Below, one piece after another: positions 47,849 to 59,652 of a DNA stretch of 64,000 bases; positions within the stretch are counted from its first letter, which is position 1, and each line of letters begins with the position of its first letter. Below the pieces are notes generated by a model, which had not been told where the DNA came from, ran no database searches, and saw nothing but the letters and a program-made list of their open reading frames with translations. Source of the DNA: Amoebidium appalachense (Eukaryota > Ichthyosporea). Position numbers and translations under genes: made by a program. Location of the stretch: NCBI GenBank assembly GCA_963693365.1, contig CAVNZM010000017.1:3658001-3722000 (forward strand), read 5' to 3'.

Positions 47849-49086
47849 AAAAAAAAAAAAAAAATCTGACGCACCAGCATGCTGCGGGCCAGCCTCAGGG
47901 CGTCGGTTTGTCGGCCGGTACGCTGCAGCCACTGCAGGGCCATGGTGCAGGCCGGCACGGGGGGGGGCAGCTGCAGCCGCAGCATGGTGGCCACCAGCAG
48001 CGCCACCCCTTGCCCGTCCCTGCGCACCACATACTGCGCCAGGGCATGCCGGGCCCAGGCCTTGGGGTCAGCCATGGTGTTGGCCCAGGCCAGCAAGTGG
48101 CCGCACAGCTGGGCCGGGCTGCCTTGGCGCAGCAGGGCCGTGCGCAGGCGTTGCTGCAGGCTGCTGCCCAGCGCCTGGCCCTCGGCCCGCATGTCCCCAG
48201 CCACCCTCAGCGCCTGGCCCAGCCGCCCACAGCCCAGCAGCAGCTCCAGCTCGGCCCGCCGCACCCGCCAGTCCCGCCCATAGCCCCGCCGCTCAAGCCC
48301 ACGTAAGCCAGTCAGTGCTACCTGGATGCGCTTGTCTGCAGGCACCTGTCCAGCCCCCTTGTTAGCACCCTGGGGAGGAGAGGTGCATAGCCAAACACGT
48401 GGGGCGGCAGCAGCAAGACAAAGAGGAAAGAATACCAAGTGAATCCCGTTTTACTGCTTTGTGTGAGGTGTGGTGCAGACTCCACCCTTGTCTCATGGCT
48501 GCCAGGAAGCAGCAAGGTCGAGACACCAGTGCAGAGTGGGTAGGCACAGGCAAGGGTCACAAAGGAGCCCACGAGTCAGCAGTGGGCCTATTCGTAAGCA
48601 TTCCAGAGCAGATTTCGGGCAGGGGGAGGGGGGGGAGTAACATGGGACAGTGACGCCTGGAATAGGACAATACAAGCCCCAAACACAGTGCCTAGGCAGT
48701 GGCCATGCATGTGCAGGACTCTTAACAGGGCAGCATATTGGGGCAGGGCCTACCCTCAGCTGGCTGCAGGCCCTCACAAGACCCTCCACCGTGGCCGACG
48801 GTGGCTGCTGCGTGCCTGCTGCCAGCGCTGCAAACTGCGCCTCCACACTCTCAACAGTCTCCGTGATAGCCTCCACACCCGCCATAATCGCGCTCTGTGC
48901 CCCGTGCGTGCTCACCGCGTCCGCGCGTGTGTCTACTGTGTCTAAACCAACAGGGGGAACGTGTGTGTCTGAAAGTGTGTCCCTGTGTGTGCTCTGTGTG
49001 TACGCCCTACGGCCCAGCCCCACCCTAGCTAGCTGGGCTAGCCGGGGGTGAAGGATGGCGCGCACACAGGCCATGGTCCCGTGCAT
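45310..49086 (-). CDS. Probable organelle-targeted helical-repeat (PPR-like) protein
   Basis: Exons in phase: 49086-48754, 48369-47875, 47024-46874, 46600-46401, 46133-45810 and probably 45526-45310. The N-terminus ([23 protein letters not shown], then RRAY) is Arg-rich, lacks acidic residues and forms an amphipathic helix, like a mitochondrial presequence. The body is helix after helix with PPR-like spacing, for example [40 protein letters not shown] and [20 protein letters not shown]. The family is inferred from this pattern only; no RNA-code residues were assigned. The last exon is weaker. The intron between 47875 and 47024 holds poly(A), poly(C) and a 33-bp minisatellite. Confidence 0.7.
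47086..47690. repeat. 33-bp minisatellite in an intron
   Basis: The unit is tacacctatgtgcaccctaa followed by ttagccccccaaa, 33 bp, with about 16-18 units, some carrying a shortened ttaccccccc variant. It lies in the third-exon acceptor side of the PPR-like gene's second intron. Because 33 is a multiple of three, an 11-residue repeat ([11 protein letters not shown]) is open on the minus strand, but the flanking exons join in phase without it. Confidence 0.93.
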
Positions 49087-49418
49087 AAGTGTCTCGCGCT
49101 AGCAGGGTGGGGGACACACTAGGAGGGACATGGTCGCTATGTAAATTGCACACGGGCAACAACAACTTGGAGTGAGTGGGCACCGAATGTCGATAGAATG
49201 AATGTGTACCTAAACTGTCTCCAAAATAAGAGTGTAATCGAGCCCAATCGGACACCTCTGAGAGCGACACTGGCGATTGTCTAGTCAATCTAAGCCGATG
49301 GCAGCACCTGATCGTTGTGTCTCCTTAGGCTACACCTCGAAAGCGAAATGGCGGAGAGCAGCCACGCACGGAACGCATACACCTACAACGCCTGCATGCA
49401 CAGTGTGATGCACCGACC

Positions 49419-51094
49419 ATGTCTGCAGAGAGCACAGCCCAGCCGGAAGCCAGCTATGGCTGTTCCCACTACAAGCGCCGCTGTGAACTTGAAGTAAACG
49501 GCCCCAGGCTCAACTTGCCTTCGTCTCCTGTCCCTGCCCTCTACTCACCCGCACTCAGACAAAGACAAGGATCCAAACTCGCACACACATGAAGCATATG
49601 GATTGGTCGATAAAAGGGGCGGAAGAGGGGAAGGGAGGGAGGAGAGGGAAAGGGAAGGGGGCAGGTGGTGGGCTGGGAAGAGACACCTGTACCAACATAC
49701 ATACCCTGAACACATACACACCCATCTGCGCATGCACACAAACACACTTCGCGCACACACATAAGTTGCCATGCTCGGACGCACGCACAGGATTTACATG
49801 CGGGCACGCCAGCACAACCTTGTGATGCACCGCCCTACACTCCTGCACCCACACATCCACACGCATGCACGCGCACACACTGCGCATGCACATGTTACGG
49901 GCACGCGCACTCTCACACACCGAAAGGGAGATGGGCAGGAGACATGGACACTTGCAAGGACAAGAACCTTTATACACCAGACCCACAAGCACAGATCTAT
50001 AGACACACACACACCACACACGCATCACACTAGCTGTTATGTCATGCTGCTGCATGCAGGCACTGACGGCCTTTTCAGGCGCCGTGCTGCAGGGTCTTCT
50101 ATGTGTGCCGGCTGTGCCACGACGAGGCCACCCAGGAGGCACACCTGCTGGACCGCCACAGCGTCAAGCACGTGCGCTGCTGCGCCTGTGGCTGCACACA
50201 GGAGGTGCGAAAGGGGGGGGGGGGGGGGGAGGGGGGGGGGAGGGGGGGAGGCTATCCCCGGGGGGATAAATGCGCAAACATTGGGGGGGGGGGGGGGGGG
50301 GGGGGGGAGGGGGGGGGGAAGGCTTGATGTCGGGATCAGGTCCCAGTTATTGGCCGCCGGTGGTGGGCGGGCGGCAGGGGGGGGCTGGGGGGGGGGGGGG
50401 GGGGGGGGGGGGGGGAGGGGGATGACCAAAGCGCAAATTTTGGCTGCTCCCTCCGACCAATGATTAACATTGCAGGTGCCATAAACCGATTTTTCCGTTA
50501 GAAGCATTATCGTACAAAACCGAATGCCTATGGCTGATGTGGGGTGCCCATCCTCTGCAGGTGGCGCAGACGTGCCGGGAGTGTGGGGTTGTGTTTGGGC
50601 AGTACTTCTGTGCCGTGTGCAACTTCTTTGACGACCAGGTGGAGCGAAAATACTTCCACTGTGATGGCTGCGGCATATGCAGGTGTGTGTGTGTGTGTGT
50701 CTGTCCCGGACGGAAGGGGGGGAGGGGGGAGAGGGGGGGGGGGAGGGGGGAGGGGGGAGGGGTTATGGTAGTAACATGGCACCGTGAGCAGGGTGGGGGG
50801 CCGAGAGAATTTCTTTCACTGCGACAAGTGTGGCTGCTGCCTGGCCATAGCAAGCAGAGAAGGTCATAAGTGTCTGGAAAGAACATTGGACCAGAACTGC
50901 TTCATGTGTATGGAGGTGTGTGGGTGTGTGCGGGGGAGGGGGGGGAGAGGGGGGGGGGGGGGGGGGGGGATAAGAGGCATTGATTGTGTGCGCGTGGGGT
51001 GTTGGGGGGGGGGGGAGGGGGGAGGATTTGAGCTTAGTGGGCATGGAAACGGGGGGCGGGGGGGGAGGAGGGGGAGCTTTTTGGGCATAGGAAC

Positions 51095-51127
<33 letters not shown>

Positions 51128-52674
51128 ATCTGGGTGTGCGGTTTGGCAAGCGTCTGATCAATTCATATGGGTAATGCATTTGGTGGTGCTGAAGTGTGTG
51201 TGGTGTTTTTTATGGAATGCTAAGGCGGGTTAATCAATATGGGACGAGCACTAAAGTGCATATGTTGTTAGTGCCAGATGCTGCCCAACAAGGCAAGTAT
51301 TATGATGTTACAAAGGTGCTTGGTCGCTTTTAATTATGTTGCAGCACAGTCTCTGGCAGCAACCCCATCAGTCTGACCTGTAGCTGAGGGCCGTGTGTCT
51401 CGTGTGCTGGGTCAGGGTCTTACGTTTTTCTTTGGCCCACAGCATCTGTTTTCGTCGCGGCGGCCTGCCGTGTTCATGCGCTGTGGCCACCCCGTGCACC
51501 AGGACTGCTTCGACACTTACGTGAGGAGCAGGAGGTGTGTGTGTGTATGTGTGGTGGGTTGGGGGGAAGGGGGGGGGGGGGGGGGGGAGGGGGGGGGGAT
51601 GTACTTCTGCGATTTTTTTTGGGGAAGCTGTATTTCCCCCCCACCCCGGGCGGGGGGGGGGGGGGGGGGGGGCTTGACTTTGTAATGACTGTGTGTTGCG
51701 CAGCATCAACCAGCTGCAGTGTCCCCTGTGCAACAAGGAGCTGTTCACACAGGCCCAGATCAGAGACATGGTCGGCTCAAAGGTACCTGCACACACATGA
51801 ATCACACAGGCCCAGATCAGAGACATGGGCGGCTCAAAGGTACCTGCACACACATGAATCACACAGGCCCAGATCAGAGACATGGTCGGCTCAAAGGTAA
51901 CCCCACACACGTGAATCACACAGGCCCAGATCAGAGACATGGTCGGCTAAGGTAACCAACCACACATACATGAATCACACAGGCCCAGACCAGAGACATG
52001 GTCGGCTCAAAGGTAACCCCACACACATGAATCACACAGGCCCAGATCAGAGACATGGTCGGCTCAAAGGTACCTGCACACACATGAATCACCCAGGGAC
52101 TCCCCATGCATGGATACTACACTAAACACGCACTCCATCCACACAACGATGCATGCAGCACACCAACTACGCATCCACCAACAAAAAGCTTGTCACCATG
52201 CATACCACTCACCATGGTCTGCAATCACATTTCCCATGCATGCATGGTACGGCTACGTAGCTCTTCACGCGCGCCATGCCCATACATGTTTCTATCAGTG
52301 CCTGGGCCTGGGCCTCTTTCTGTGCTGTGCGTGCTGATAGCATGCTGCAGGGCCAATAACCACCGACCGCATGTCCACAGGTGAGGCTGCTGCTGCGCCT
52401 AGTCGATGCCCTGCAGTGGGTTGGTGGGGTGACGGGGCTGGGGCCATGGGGGGCTGCATATGTGCTTGGGCTGGTGACGGACTGGGCCCTGCTGGGGATG
52501 TTTGGTGTGGGCTGGGGCTATGGTCTGGTGCTGCTGCTGCAGCTGGGGCTATTTCCTCTCCATGTGGGCCCAGGCCTGGCTGCAGTCTACTACCAGTACC
52601 CACCATCTGCTAGGATACTATCGGCACTTATGGTCGTGCCTTTGATTACGGACAGACGGCTGCACCTGGGTTGA
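49419..52674 (+). CDS. RCHY1: RCHY1/Pirh2-type CHY-zinc-finger RING E3 ligase with a hydrophobic C-terminus
   Basis: It is predicted to be a ubiquitin ligase. Exons in phase: 49419-49493, 50079-50204, 50561-50682, 50792-50915, 51443-51534, 51704-51782 and 52381-52674 (TGA). The CHY zinc finger starts [13 protein letters not shown] + [16 protein letters not shown] and continues through [14 protein letters not shown] and CDGCGICR. The CTCHY part is [21 protein letters not shown]. The RING reads CFMCME...[14 protein letters not shown]...[10 protein letters not shown], with all eight ligands present. In RCHY1 a zinc ribbon follows; here the last exon joins in phase 0 to a hydrophobic stretch ([34 protein letters not shown]) that predicts membrane spans. 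That exon is the weakest part. Confidence 0.9.
51747..52092. repeat. 57-bp tandem repeat copying an exon end and splice sites, six units
   Basis: Each unit holds cacacag|GCCCAGATCAGAGACATGGT...AAAG|gtacct or gtaacc, then acacacatgaatcaca. The first unit is the true end of RCHY1 exon 6 ([10 protein letters not shown]). Later units retain acceptor, 30-nt exon-like block and donor. The fourth unit lacks two bases in ggctcaaag, which creates an in-frame TAA. Confidence 0.95.
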
Positions 52675-53575
52675 TTTTGGAGGTATACGTATACCTTGCA
52701 GCACTTAGTGACCAATTGTAGTAAATCGGATCATCTATATTAGGAAACTGTGCAAAATCGAGGAGTGAGCGGACCCTAGCCCCTCTATAGTATGTACCCA
52801 CAACATTGTATGTATATAGATATAGCACCCCCACCGCATTACGTAATACACAGTACTCATGATCACCGCGTCCTTTTTTTTCCCCCCTTTTGGGGGGGGG
52901 GGGGCTTTTTCATGTGGTAACCACCACAGTACGGATATATTTAGTATGTACCACCACACAATAAGCTGTGACCTTTGGCACTCTCCACACTCAAGAGTGC
53001 TGTGAGGCCTGCACTTCGGCCCAATCCCTGCAGTCTTGGTGGTGTGAGGGGGCACTACCGGTACTGCTGTATTTCGAAGCATGGAATGAAGGACCCTGCT
53101 GGCTGGCCAGTGGTGTGCATTTGTCTTGCTATGTCCATACCTAGCAGCCACGTGTGTACCTTCCATTTCACTGCAGTGAGCGTGCTAGAATGTCACCAGC
53201 TGCAGCCCCTCGTCACAGGGGTCACATATATGTACAGTGCGAGGCCTGTGGGCACATGTGGCGCTACATTCCTTCGCAAGCAATAACCTTTCTTGCCTAT
53301 CATAGAGTCTAGAATCTGATGTGTGCATGTGCGTACGGCATGGCCAGCATGCCATTTGGACATTCTAAACATGAAAAACGGGGCCACCCATTGCCCTACG
53401 TGGTACACGACCTGTGTGTGTGCTAGTAGGGCTGCATTGTACCCACACATACAAAATGTGCACTATATGGCCACTAGCCACACTACACTCAGGTTTGGTC
53501 TTGCCCTTCTCCTGGCATGGCCTCTAGCTTAGGCACGTGTCTGCTGCATGGTTGCATGGAGTCCAGGGGGGGGAA

Positions 53576-53610
<35 letters not shown>

Positions 53611-53629
53611 ATTTGGGCACCTAGACCAG
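52675..53629. other. Intergenic region between convergent genes
   Basis: The 3' ends of the RCHY1-like (plus) and DUF2062 (minus) genes face each other here. Sequence is mixed, with a short poly(G) at 52891-52903. No gene was recognised. Confidence 0.6.
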
Positions 53630-54104
53630 TCAGACCATGCGCTTTGCATCTGGCTTTGCGGTCTTCTGCAGTGCGGCCAGGGCTATGACGTAGACGGCAA
53701 AGAGGCCTGGGCCCACCCACAGCAGCCAACCAAGCACGGCCCTGACCAGCACCATCTGGAAGGCTCCCAAGGTGTGGAAGAAGTTGGTCTGCAGCCCTGA
53801 TACAAGCTCTGCGGGGCAGTGGGGTAAGCTACACTGATGCTGGCAAGCACAGGTGGGCCGGCAACGAGTGGCCCTTGCCAGCGCCCGTTTTATTGTACTA
53901 CAAGGGGAACGCCAAGGCAGGTGCTTGAGACACCCCCGGGGAGGGGGGCGGGGGGGGGGGAGGGGGGGGGGGGGGGGGGGGGGGGGGGATGACCCTTACA
54001 GAGTACCAAGTACAAAATGACGACGGCATACACAAGGCCAAAAAAACTTAGTTGTTTTCAAATTGGTGGTGGCGGTGGTTTTTTTTTTGGGGTTTTTTTT
54101 TTTT

Positions 54105-54148
<44 letters not shown>

Positions 54149-55055
54149 TGGCTGTTGTGTGGGTGTGTGTGGGTGATGGGAGGCGAATCAAGGAGGAGGA
54201 GGTACAGGCGTGGGAGGGGGGGGGGGGGGGGGTCCTACTGCACCTGATATGTTAAATTCAGCGCCACCTGTGGGCAGAATGAAGCTGCCTAGGCGGGCAA
54301 ACATTGGAATACACATCATCTCCACAGGTGTAAGCACAAGGTTGAGCACTGAAAGGAAAAGTCAGACATGTGTTTCTGGGCAGCAAGAGAAAAAGACACA
54401 CAGTGGAAGTACCTGGCAGTGGACGTGTGTTCTAGATTGTGTGTGCACGTGCCTGTGTTGGCCCGATGGTGTGTGTGTTTGTGTGCTGCGGGCAAGGAGA
54501 AGACCAAGTCTAGTGTTTGGGGTTGTGGTTTAAAAAAAGGGTTCCGTTCTTTATTTTTATTTCTTTTCTTTTTTTTCTCTTTTTTCTTGGGGGGGGGGGG
54601 GGGGGGGGTATGTGACGGTATGTGTGTTCTGTGTGCTCTTCGTGTGCATGTGTGGGTGTGTGCCCAGTTACGCCGTGTGTCTGTGCTTACGTAGGTATAC
54701 GAGTGGCTGGGGGTGCCCGGCTGACTGGGTATGTTGGTGTCGGGGGGCATACGTGTGGACGTGAGAGCAACTACCCGTGTGTGTACAAGTGCAACTATAG
54801 GTGTGTGTGTGTGCGCGCGCGTATGCGGGGTGTGTTGTGTGTGTGCCTATGTGCTTGTATCTTGAGTGTATGATTGATGGTTCCTGTACGTGGGATTGCA
54901 AAAGGGCAGATTGGTTGCAGATCGAAATGACTGTGCGCATGTGGACGTGTGCGGGTGGGCCTGCATACACAGGTGTGAGTAAGCTTGTGTGTGGGTGTGG
55001 GTGTGCATGTGAATTTGCATACAAGGTCATGTGTGTGAAGTGCGGGTGTGTGTGT

Positions 55056-55091
<36 letters not shown>

Positions 55092-55768
55092 CTTGATTAG
55101 ACAGGCTAAGGGTGTTGCGTTTTGCAGCATTAGCACCGTGTGTGCTATGAAGCGGTGCTAGTAATAAGGAAGCTACAAAGCATCCATGTGTGTGTGTGTC
55201 TATTGTGAGAGCAAAGATGGTACCTTGCGGTATGACGGGGTTGACCTTTGTGGCCACCGTGGCAAAGCCGCACACTATCATGGTTGTGCCGGGTATGGGG
55301 AACTGCAAGGGGTATGTGTCAGGGAAAAGGCAGCTAGGCACAGACACAGGCACAGACACAGGCACATAAGCACACACGCACACAAGCATGCACACGGGTA
55401 TTATAACAAAGTATGAATGAAAAAGAAACATGGGCCGTGGCCCGTGGCACACACGCACACGTGCACACACGCGCAAACACACATGCACATGGGCACTCGC
55501 GCCCACACAACACACATAAGCGCGCGCACACACACAAACCCACGTGCCCCACACGTCCACAGCACGCAATCTCACAAATAACCAAACATGGCTCAACACA
55601 CAAGCACCGTCGTGCAACACACAAAAAAACGCACGCACTCCAACCACACACACGCACCAGGCCGCAGGTTATGCCTATGGCAAAGGACAGCGCCAGCTTC
55701 TCGGGCGTGGCGCCTGAGCTCAGCTGTGCCTTGAATGGCCGCACGACCTTGCGCTGCAGCCACTCCAT
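53630..55768 (-). CDS. DUF2062-family membrane protein
   Basis: Four exons join in phase: 55768-55658, 55302-55224, 54348-54244 and 53808-53630 (TGA), giving 157 residues. The family signature is clear: SSGATPEKLALSFAIGITCGL + FPIPGTTMIVCGFATVATKV + NPVIPQ, then LVLTPVEMMCIPMFARLGSFIL and a last membrane span WLLWVGPGLFAVYVIALAAL. DUF2062 proteins are common in bacteria and occur in some algae and protists; their function is unknown. The ATG at 55768 (MEWLQRKVVRPF) is the first in the frame. A CCAAT-rich region lies 200-350 bp upstream. The 875-bp second intron is full of GT and poly(G)-on-plus tracts. Confidence 0.9.
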
Positions 55769-55965
55769 CGCAACAAAAAGTAAGGCACACAGCAAAGGGG
55801 CACTGTGGTAACCCGGGGCCGAGAACGAAAAACAAAAATGGGCTGATCCGGGATAGCGCAAACAGTCACTTGCCAGTAGCGTCCAAGGCTTTGTACCCGC
55901 TGGCTTACGCAAGTGGCCGGGGCGGCCTACGACGCTGCGGGACGTCTGGGTCCTTGTGGCTGTAA

Positions 55966-56118
55966 TGACCAATCAGATTGCTCAATATGTAGTGACCAAT
56001 CGAAATGCTCACAAATTTTAAAGCGATCATCTAATCTCATTGTATAAAAAAGCCTGGGCAGGCAGATCATGTCTTATTTTTACTGTAGCCTGGGTTTACG
56101 TCATTTTGAACCAATCGC
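55966..56118. promoter_or_regulatory. Cluster of CCAAT boxes upstream of the DUF2062 gene
   Basis: CCAAT occurs at about 55970 and 55993 (within two similar ~25-bp copies, tgaccaatc-a/g-a-a/t-tgct) and again near 56111 (gaaccaatcgcc). A TATA-like tgtataaaaaa sits at about 56041 on the plus strand. Which direction they serve is not known. Confidence 0.4.
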
Positions 56119-56766
56119 CGCTCGCAAAGCCAGATCCGATTGCGCGCGATCAAACTCTGTCTAGTGACTGTCGCCTGCGGCAACATACAAGGTATGCTAG
56201 AGGCCGCAGGGAGACAGCACTCAGAGTGGCTAACTTGCCAGGGTTCGGAAATCTGATCAGCTGAAGCCCCAGTCTACGGCTAGAGTCGAGCTCGGCTAGC
56301 GCTAGATCGGCTACAGCATGAACATGCTGTAAGAACGGCTGTGCCCCAGCCCCCAGCCCCCTCCCTCCCCACCCCCTCTCCCCGTGGCCAAGTCGGGCAA
56401 CACCACCACGACATATGAGCTCGTCCTCCCACTGCTACACACGAACATGCTTAGTTTGTTACGTGCATGTTGCTCCCTGAGGGCGGTACAGCAGGGCAGT
56501 ACCCACCCAAAGGCCTCGAACGGCGGCAAATTTGAACTTGGTAGAAAGAAATACGGGCCAGTTGTGTGTTGGCACTGCCTGGGCACACACAGTACAGGAC
56601 CTGTGGGTCTATAGCCCAAAAACATAAGGGCAATGTGCTGTTTATTAACGACATGTATGTGTGCTGTGATGCCTCGGTGCCTGCACATGGCTATTATTAT
56701 ACTATGTATGCAGATAACGACACAAGATAGACATCATAAGTGGAGATAAGTGGAGATATACTTTTC

Positions 56767-56814
<48 letters not shown>

Positions 56815-58161
56815 AGCTATTATAGCTATTCTGTGCAGTAAACCTTTTGAAGTGAGATTCTGTCTTATGAATTTTGAATCATTTCTCTTGCTTTCTGCAG
56901 AATAGCTTCGTATTCAAAGATTCTGAATAATTCTGCTCTTACTGCATAATTCTGCAAACTTAACCAGGATAATCAAAGCCTTTTTGCAAGATTACTGGAT
57001 ATTCTGATTTGCGTGCAATAATTCTGCTTGGAGGATTTTAAAAAGTATTCTGCTGCCGGCCACTAGCAGGTATGATTGCGCCTTTGCAGAGTAATTCTGC
57101 TCTCGGCAGCGTGATTCAGCATTGCGGCGGAATAATTCTGCCAAGGGATGATAACTCTGCTGTATGCTGAATCGTTTCTGCTGTCACACACAAAATTTGC
57201 AGAGTAATTTGGCTCGCAACAAGTTTGTTCTGCAGATGTGGTTGGGGCCTTTATATTGCTCTGACCCAAACAAACCGCCACGGCATGTATTATTGCTTAG
57301 TATTGCACTATCTGGTCAGGTGCGCAGTGACACACACAAACTTTTAACATGCATAGTGTTACTGGCAACGGTTTGACGCGCACACCGATAGACAGTGCTA
57401 ATTATCAATCGCACACCCGCACAGAAGAGTTTAGCACATACTCCCCCCTCCCATGCCCCCCCCCCCCCCTTCTCCCCCCCCCCCCCCCCCCCCCTCTCCC
57501 CCCCCCCCCCCCCCCCCCCCACCTCCCTCCCTCCCTCCCTCCTCCCCTCCCCCCCCCTCCACGCTCCGCCCCTCTGCTCTTCCACTCCCGGGCAGCCCAT
57601 CCGGCCCCCCACCCCTCCCCCTTTACACATACACAGGCATGCGCGCACGAACCCCAATTCAAATCCACATGGCTTGCCGGCCGATGGCCGGCTCGTTGAT
57701 TACTAGTGCATAGACTCTATTTGGGAACTATAAGGTCTTCCTTTCCCCTGGACCCCCCTTCCCCCCCTCCCCCCCATCCCTCCCCCCCCCCACCCCCACC
57801 CCCCACATCACCTTTTTTCCCCGAAGCTCCCCCTCGAACCCAACCAGCCCTCAACTCAAGTTGAAACGGCACCACGTAGTTTCAAATTCCCCCAGGGCCG
57901 CCGCTTGAAAACTGTTATGCTTGCAAACCATCGGTACATATCATCTGCGTTCGGAACTCCCCAGCACCTTCAATCTCGGTGATCAAGCTCCTTGAAGTAG
58001 GGCACTATGAAAGCCTCCTCAGCAAGTCAGAATTAACCGCAACAGATGTATTGTAGTTTATTCCGGCAGTGGGCATCTTTCCTCTTTCTGGCCCGAGGGC
58101 GGGGGGCGGGGGCGGGGAAGGGGGGGGGGGGGGGGGAGGGGGGGAGGGCATTATCTCGTAC

Positions 58162-58206
<45 letters not shown>

Positions 58207-58905
58207 TATGGTGTGAACTTCCAGCAGAGTACATGTGGAAGAGTACCGTGACGTGTTATGGGCACTCATCCTGTCGGCGAGGAGGTGGGCAGGTGGCTAA
58301 TGTGGAAAGGGTGATCAGAGGGTGTCGGTGCCTCGTAGATATATGTTGATCGAGGAGCCTAGGAAGTGACACATTGAGGTGAAGCAAGGAAGTAGGGATG
58401 GGGTGGGTGTTTGTATTTGTGTTTAATGTGTCTGTGAGGAAGGAGGCGTGGGATGGTGGGGAGGGGGGTTTGAAGAGAAGGGTTGGGGTGAGGTAGGGCG
58501 TGTGTGTGTGCCCGTGGGGGGGGGGGGGGGGCGAGGGAAGGGGGAGGGGGGAGGGGGGGGAAGGGGGGTTGTTACTTACAATTCGAAGCAGAAAAGGTTC
58601 ATGACAAAACTCGCCATTTATTCAAATCTTCAGTCTTTCGGAATGCAAGCAACAACCCAGCAGCCAGGCTGGGCAAGGGCCACCCCACGGAGGGGCCCTG
58701 CTATATATAGAAATATAAAGTATACGAGCCAGATGTGGCTGGCAGGGTTATAAATTCATGCCTTCGCTCATGGTTCGAACTAAATTCTGCGACGGGCCTT
58801 CACCAATGCTATGTGGTTGCACCGCCAGGGTTGTAAATATGGTCCGGGCGAAATGCATGCCCAGGTGTCTTGGTGGCTGGCTTGCAGGCCACCCAATAGT
58901 GTTGC
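56119..58905. other. Long intergenic region with an iterated AATTCTGC motif
   Basis: No gene was recognised. From about 56840 to 57240 the octamer AATTCTGC and close variants recur many times on the plus strand. Poly(G) lies at 56777-56811, a poly(C)-rich block at 57460-57560 and (GT)n at 58162-58204. Confidence 0.55.
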
Positions 58906-59149
58906 TTAGTTGGAGCATTCGGTGGCGCTAAGCGTCACCGGCTGGGCACTGGGGGAGGGGAGGGGGGGAGTTAGTATTTGAGTATTTGGGCGCCATTGCA
59001 AAGGATGTTGGTGGTTAGAGCGAATTGCGAAAAAGGCAAGGGGGAGAGTTGTGTCGTGCAGTGAGGGCAGTGAGTTCTGAGAACAGAAAAGAAGGGTAGA
59101 AGGATGCAAGGGTGGGGGAGTGGGGGAGGGGTTGGGTAGGTGTGTGTGT

Positions 59150-59192
<43 letters not shown>

Positions 59193-59579
59193 CGAGGGGG
59201 GGGGAAAGGAGGCAACTTACATGGCGCCAGCCTGGTTGGTGCATGTCTTGTTGGCCACCACCCGGTACACAGCCGTCTGCAAAGAAGGTATGGGTCAGAC
59301 TGGGGCACACAGGATCAAGCTACAAGATCCCATAAGTACACAACAGGCAACTGTGATGTGTTAGTACAACAACAGGCAACTGTGATGTGTTAGTACAACA
59401 GGCATCTGTGATGTGTTTGATTCTGCCGGCGCAATGTATGTGTATATATGTGTGTAGGTTGTAGGTTGTGGGTGTGGGCGTGTTTTGTGATGTACACGTC
59501 GTACCAGGGCTCATTTGTGTGTGTGACCGTGTGTGGAAAGGCTGGGGGAGGAGGAGGGGGAGGGGGGGTTAAGGCACTA

Positions 59580-59615
<36 letters not shown>

Positions 59616-59618
59616 GGG

Positions 59619-59652
<34 letters not shown>

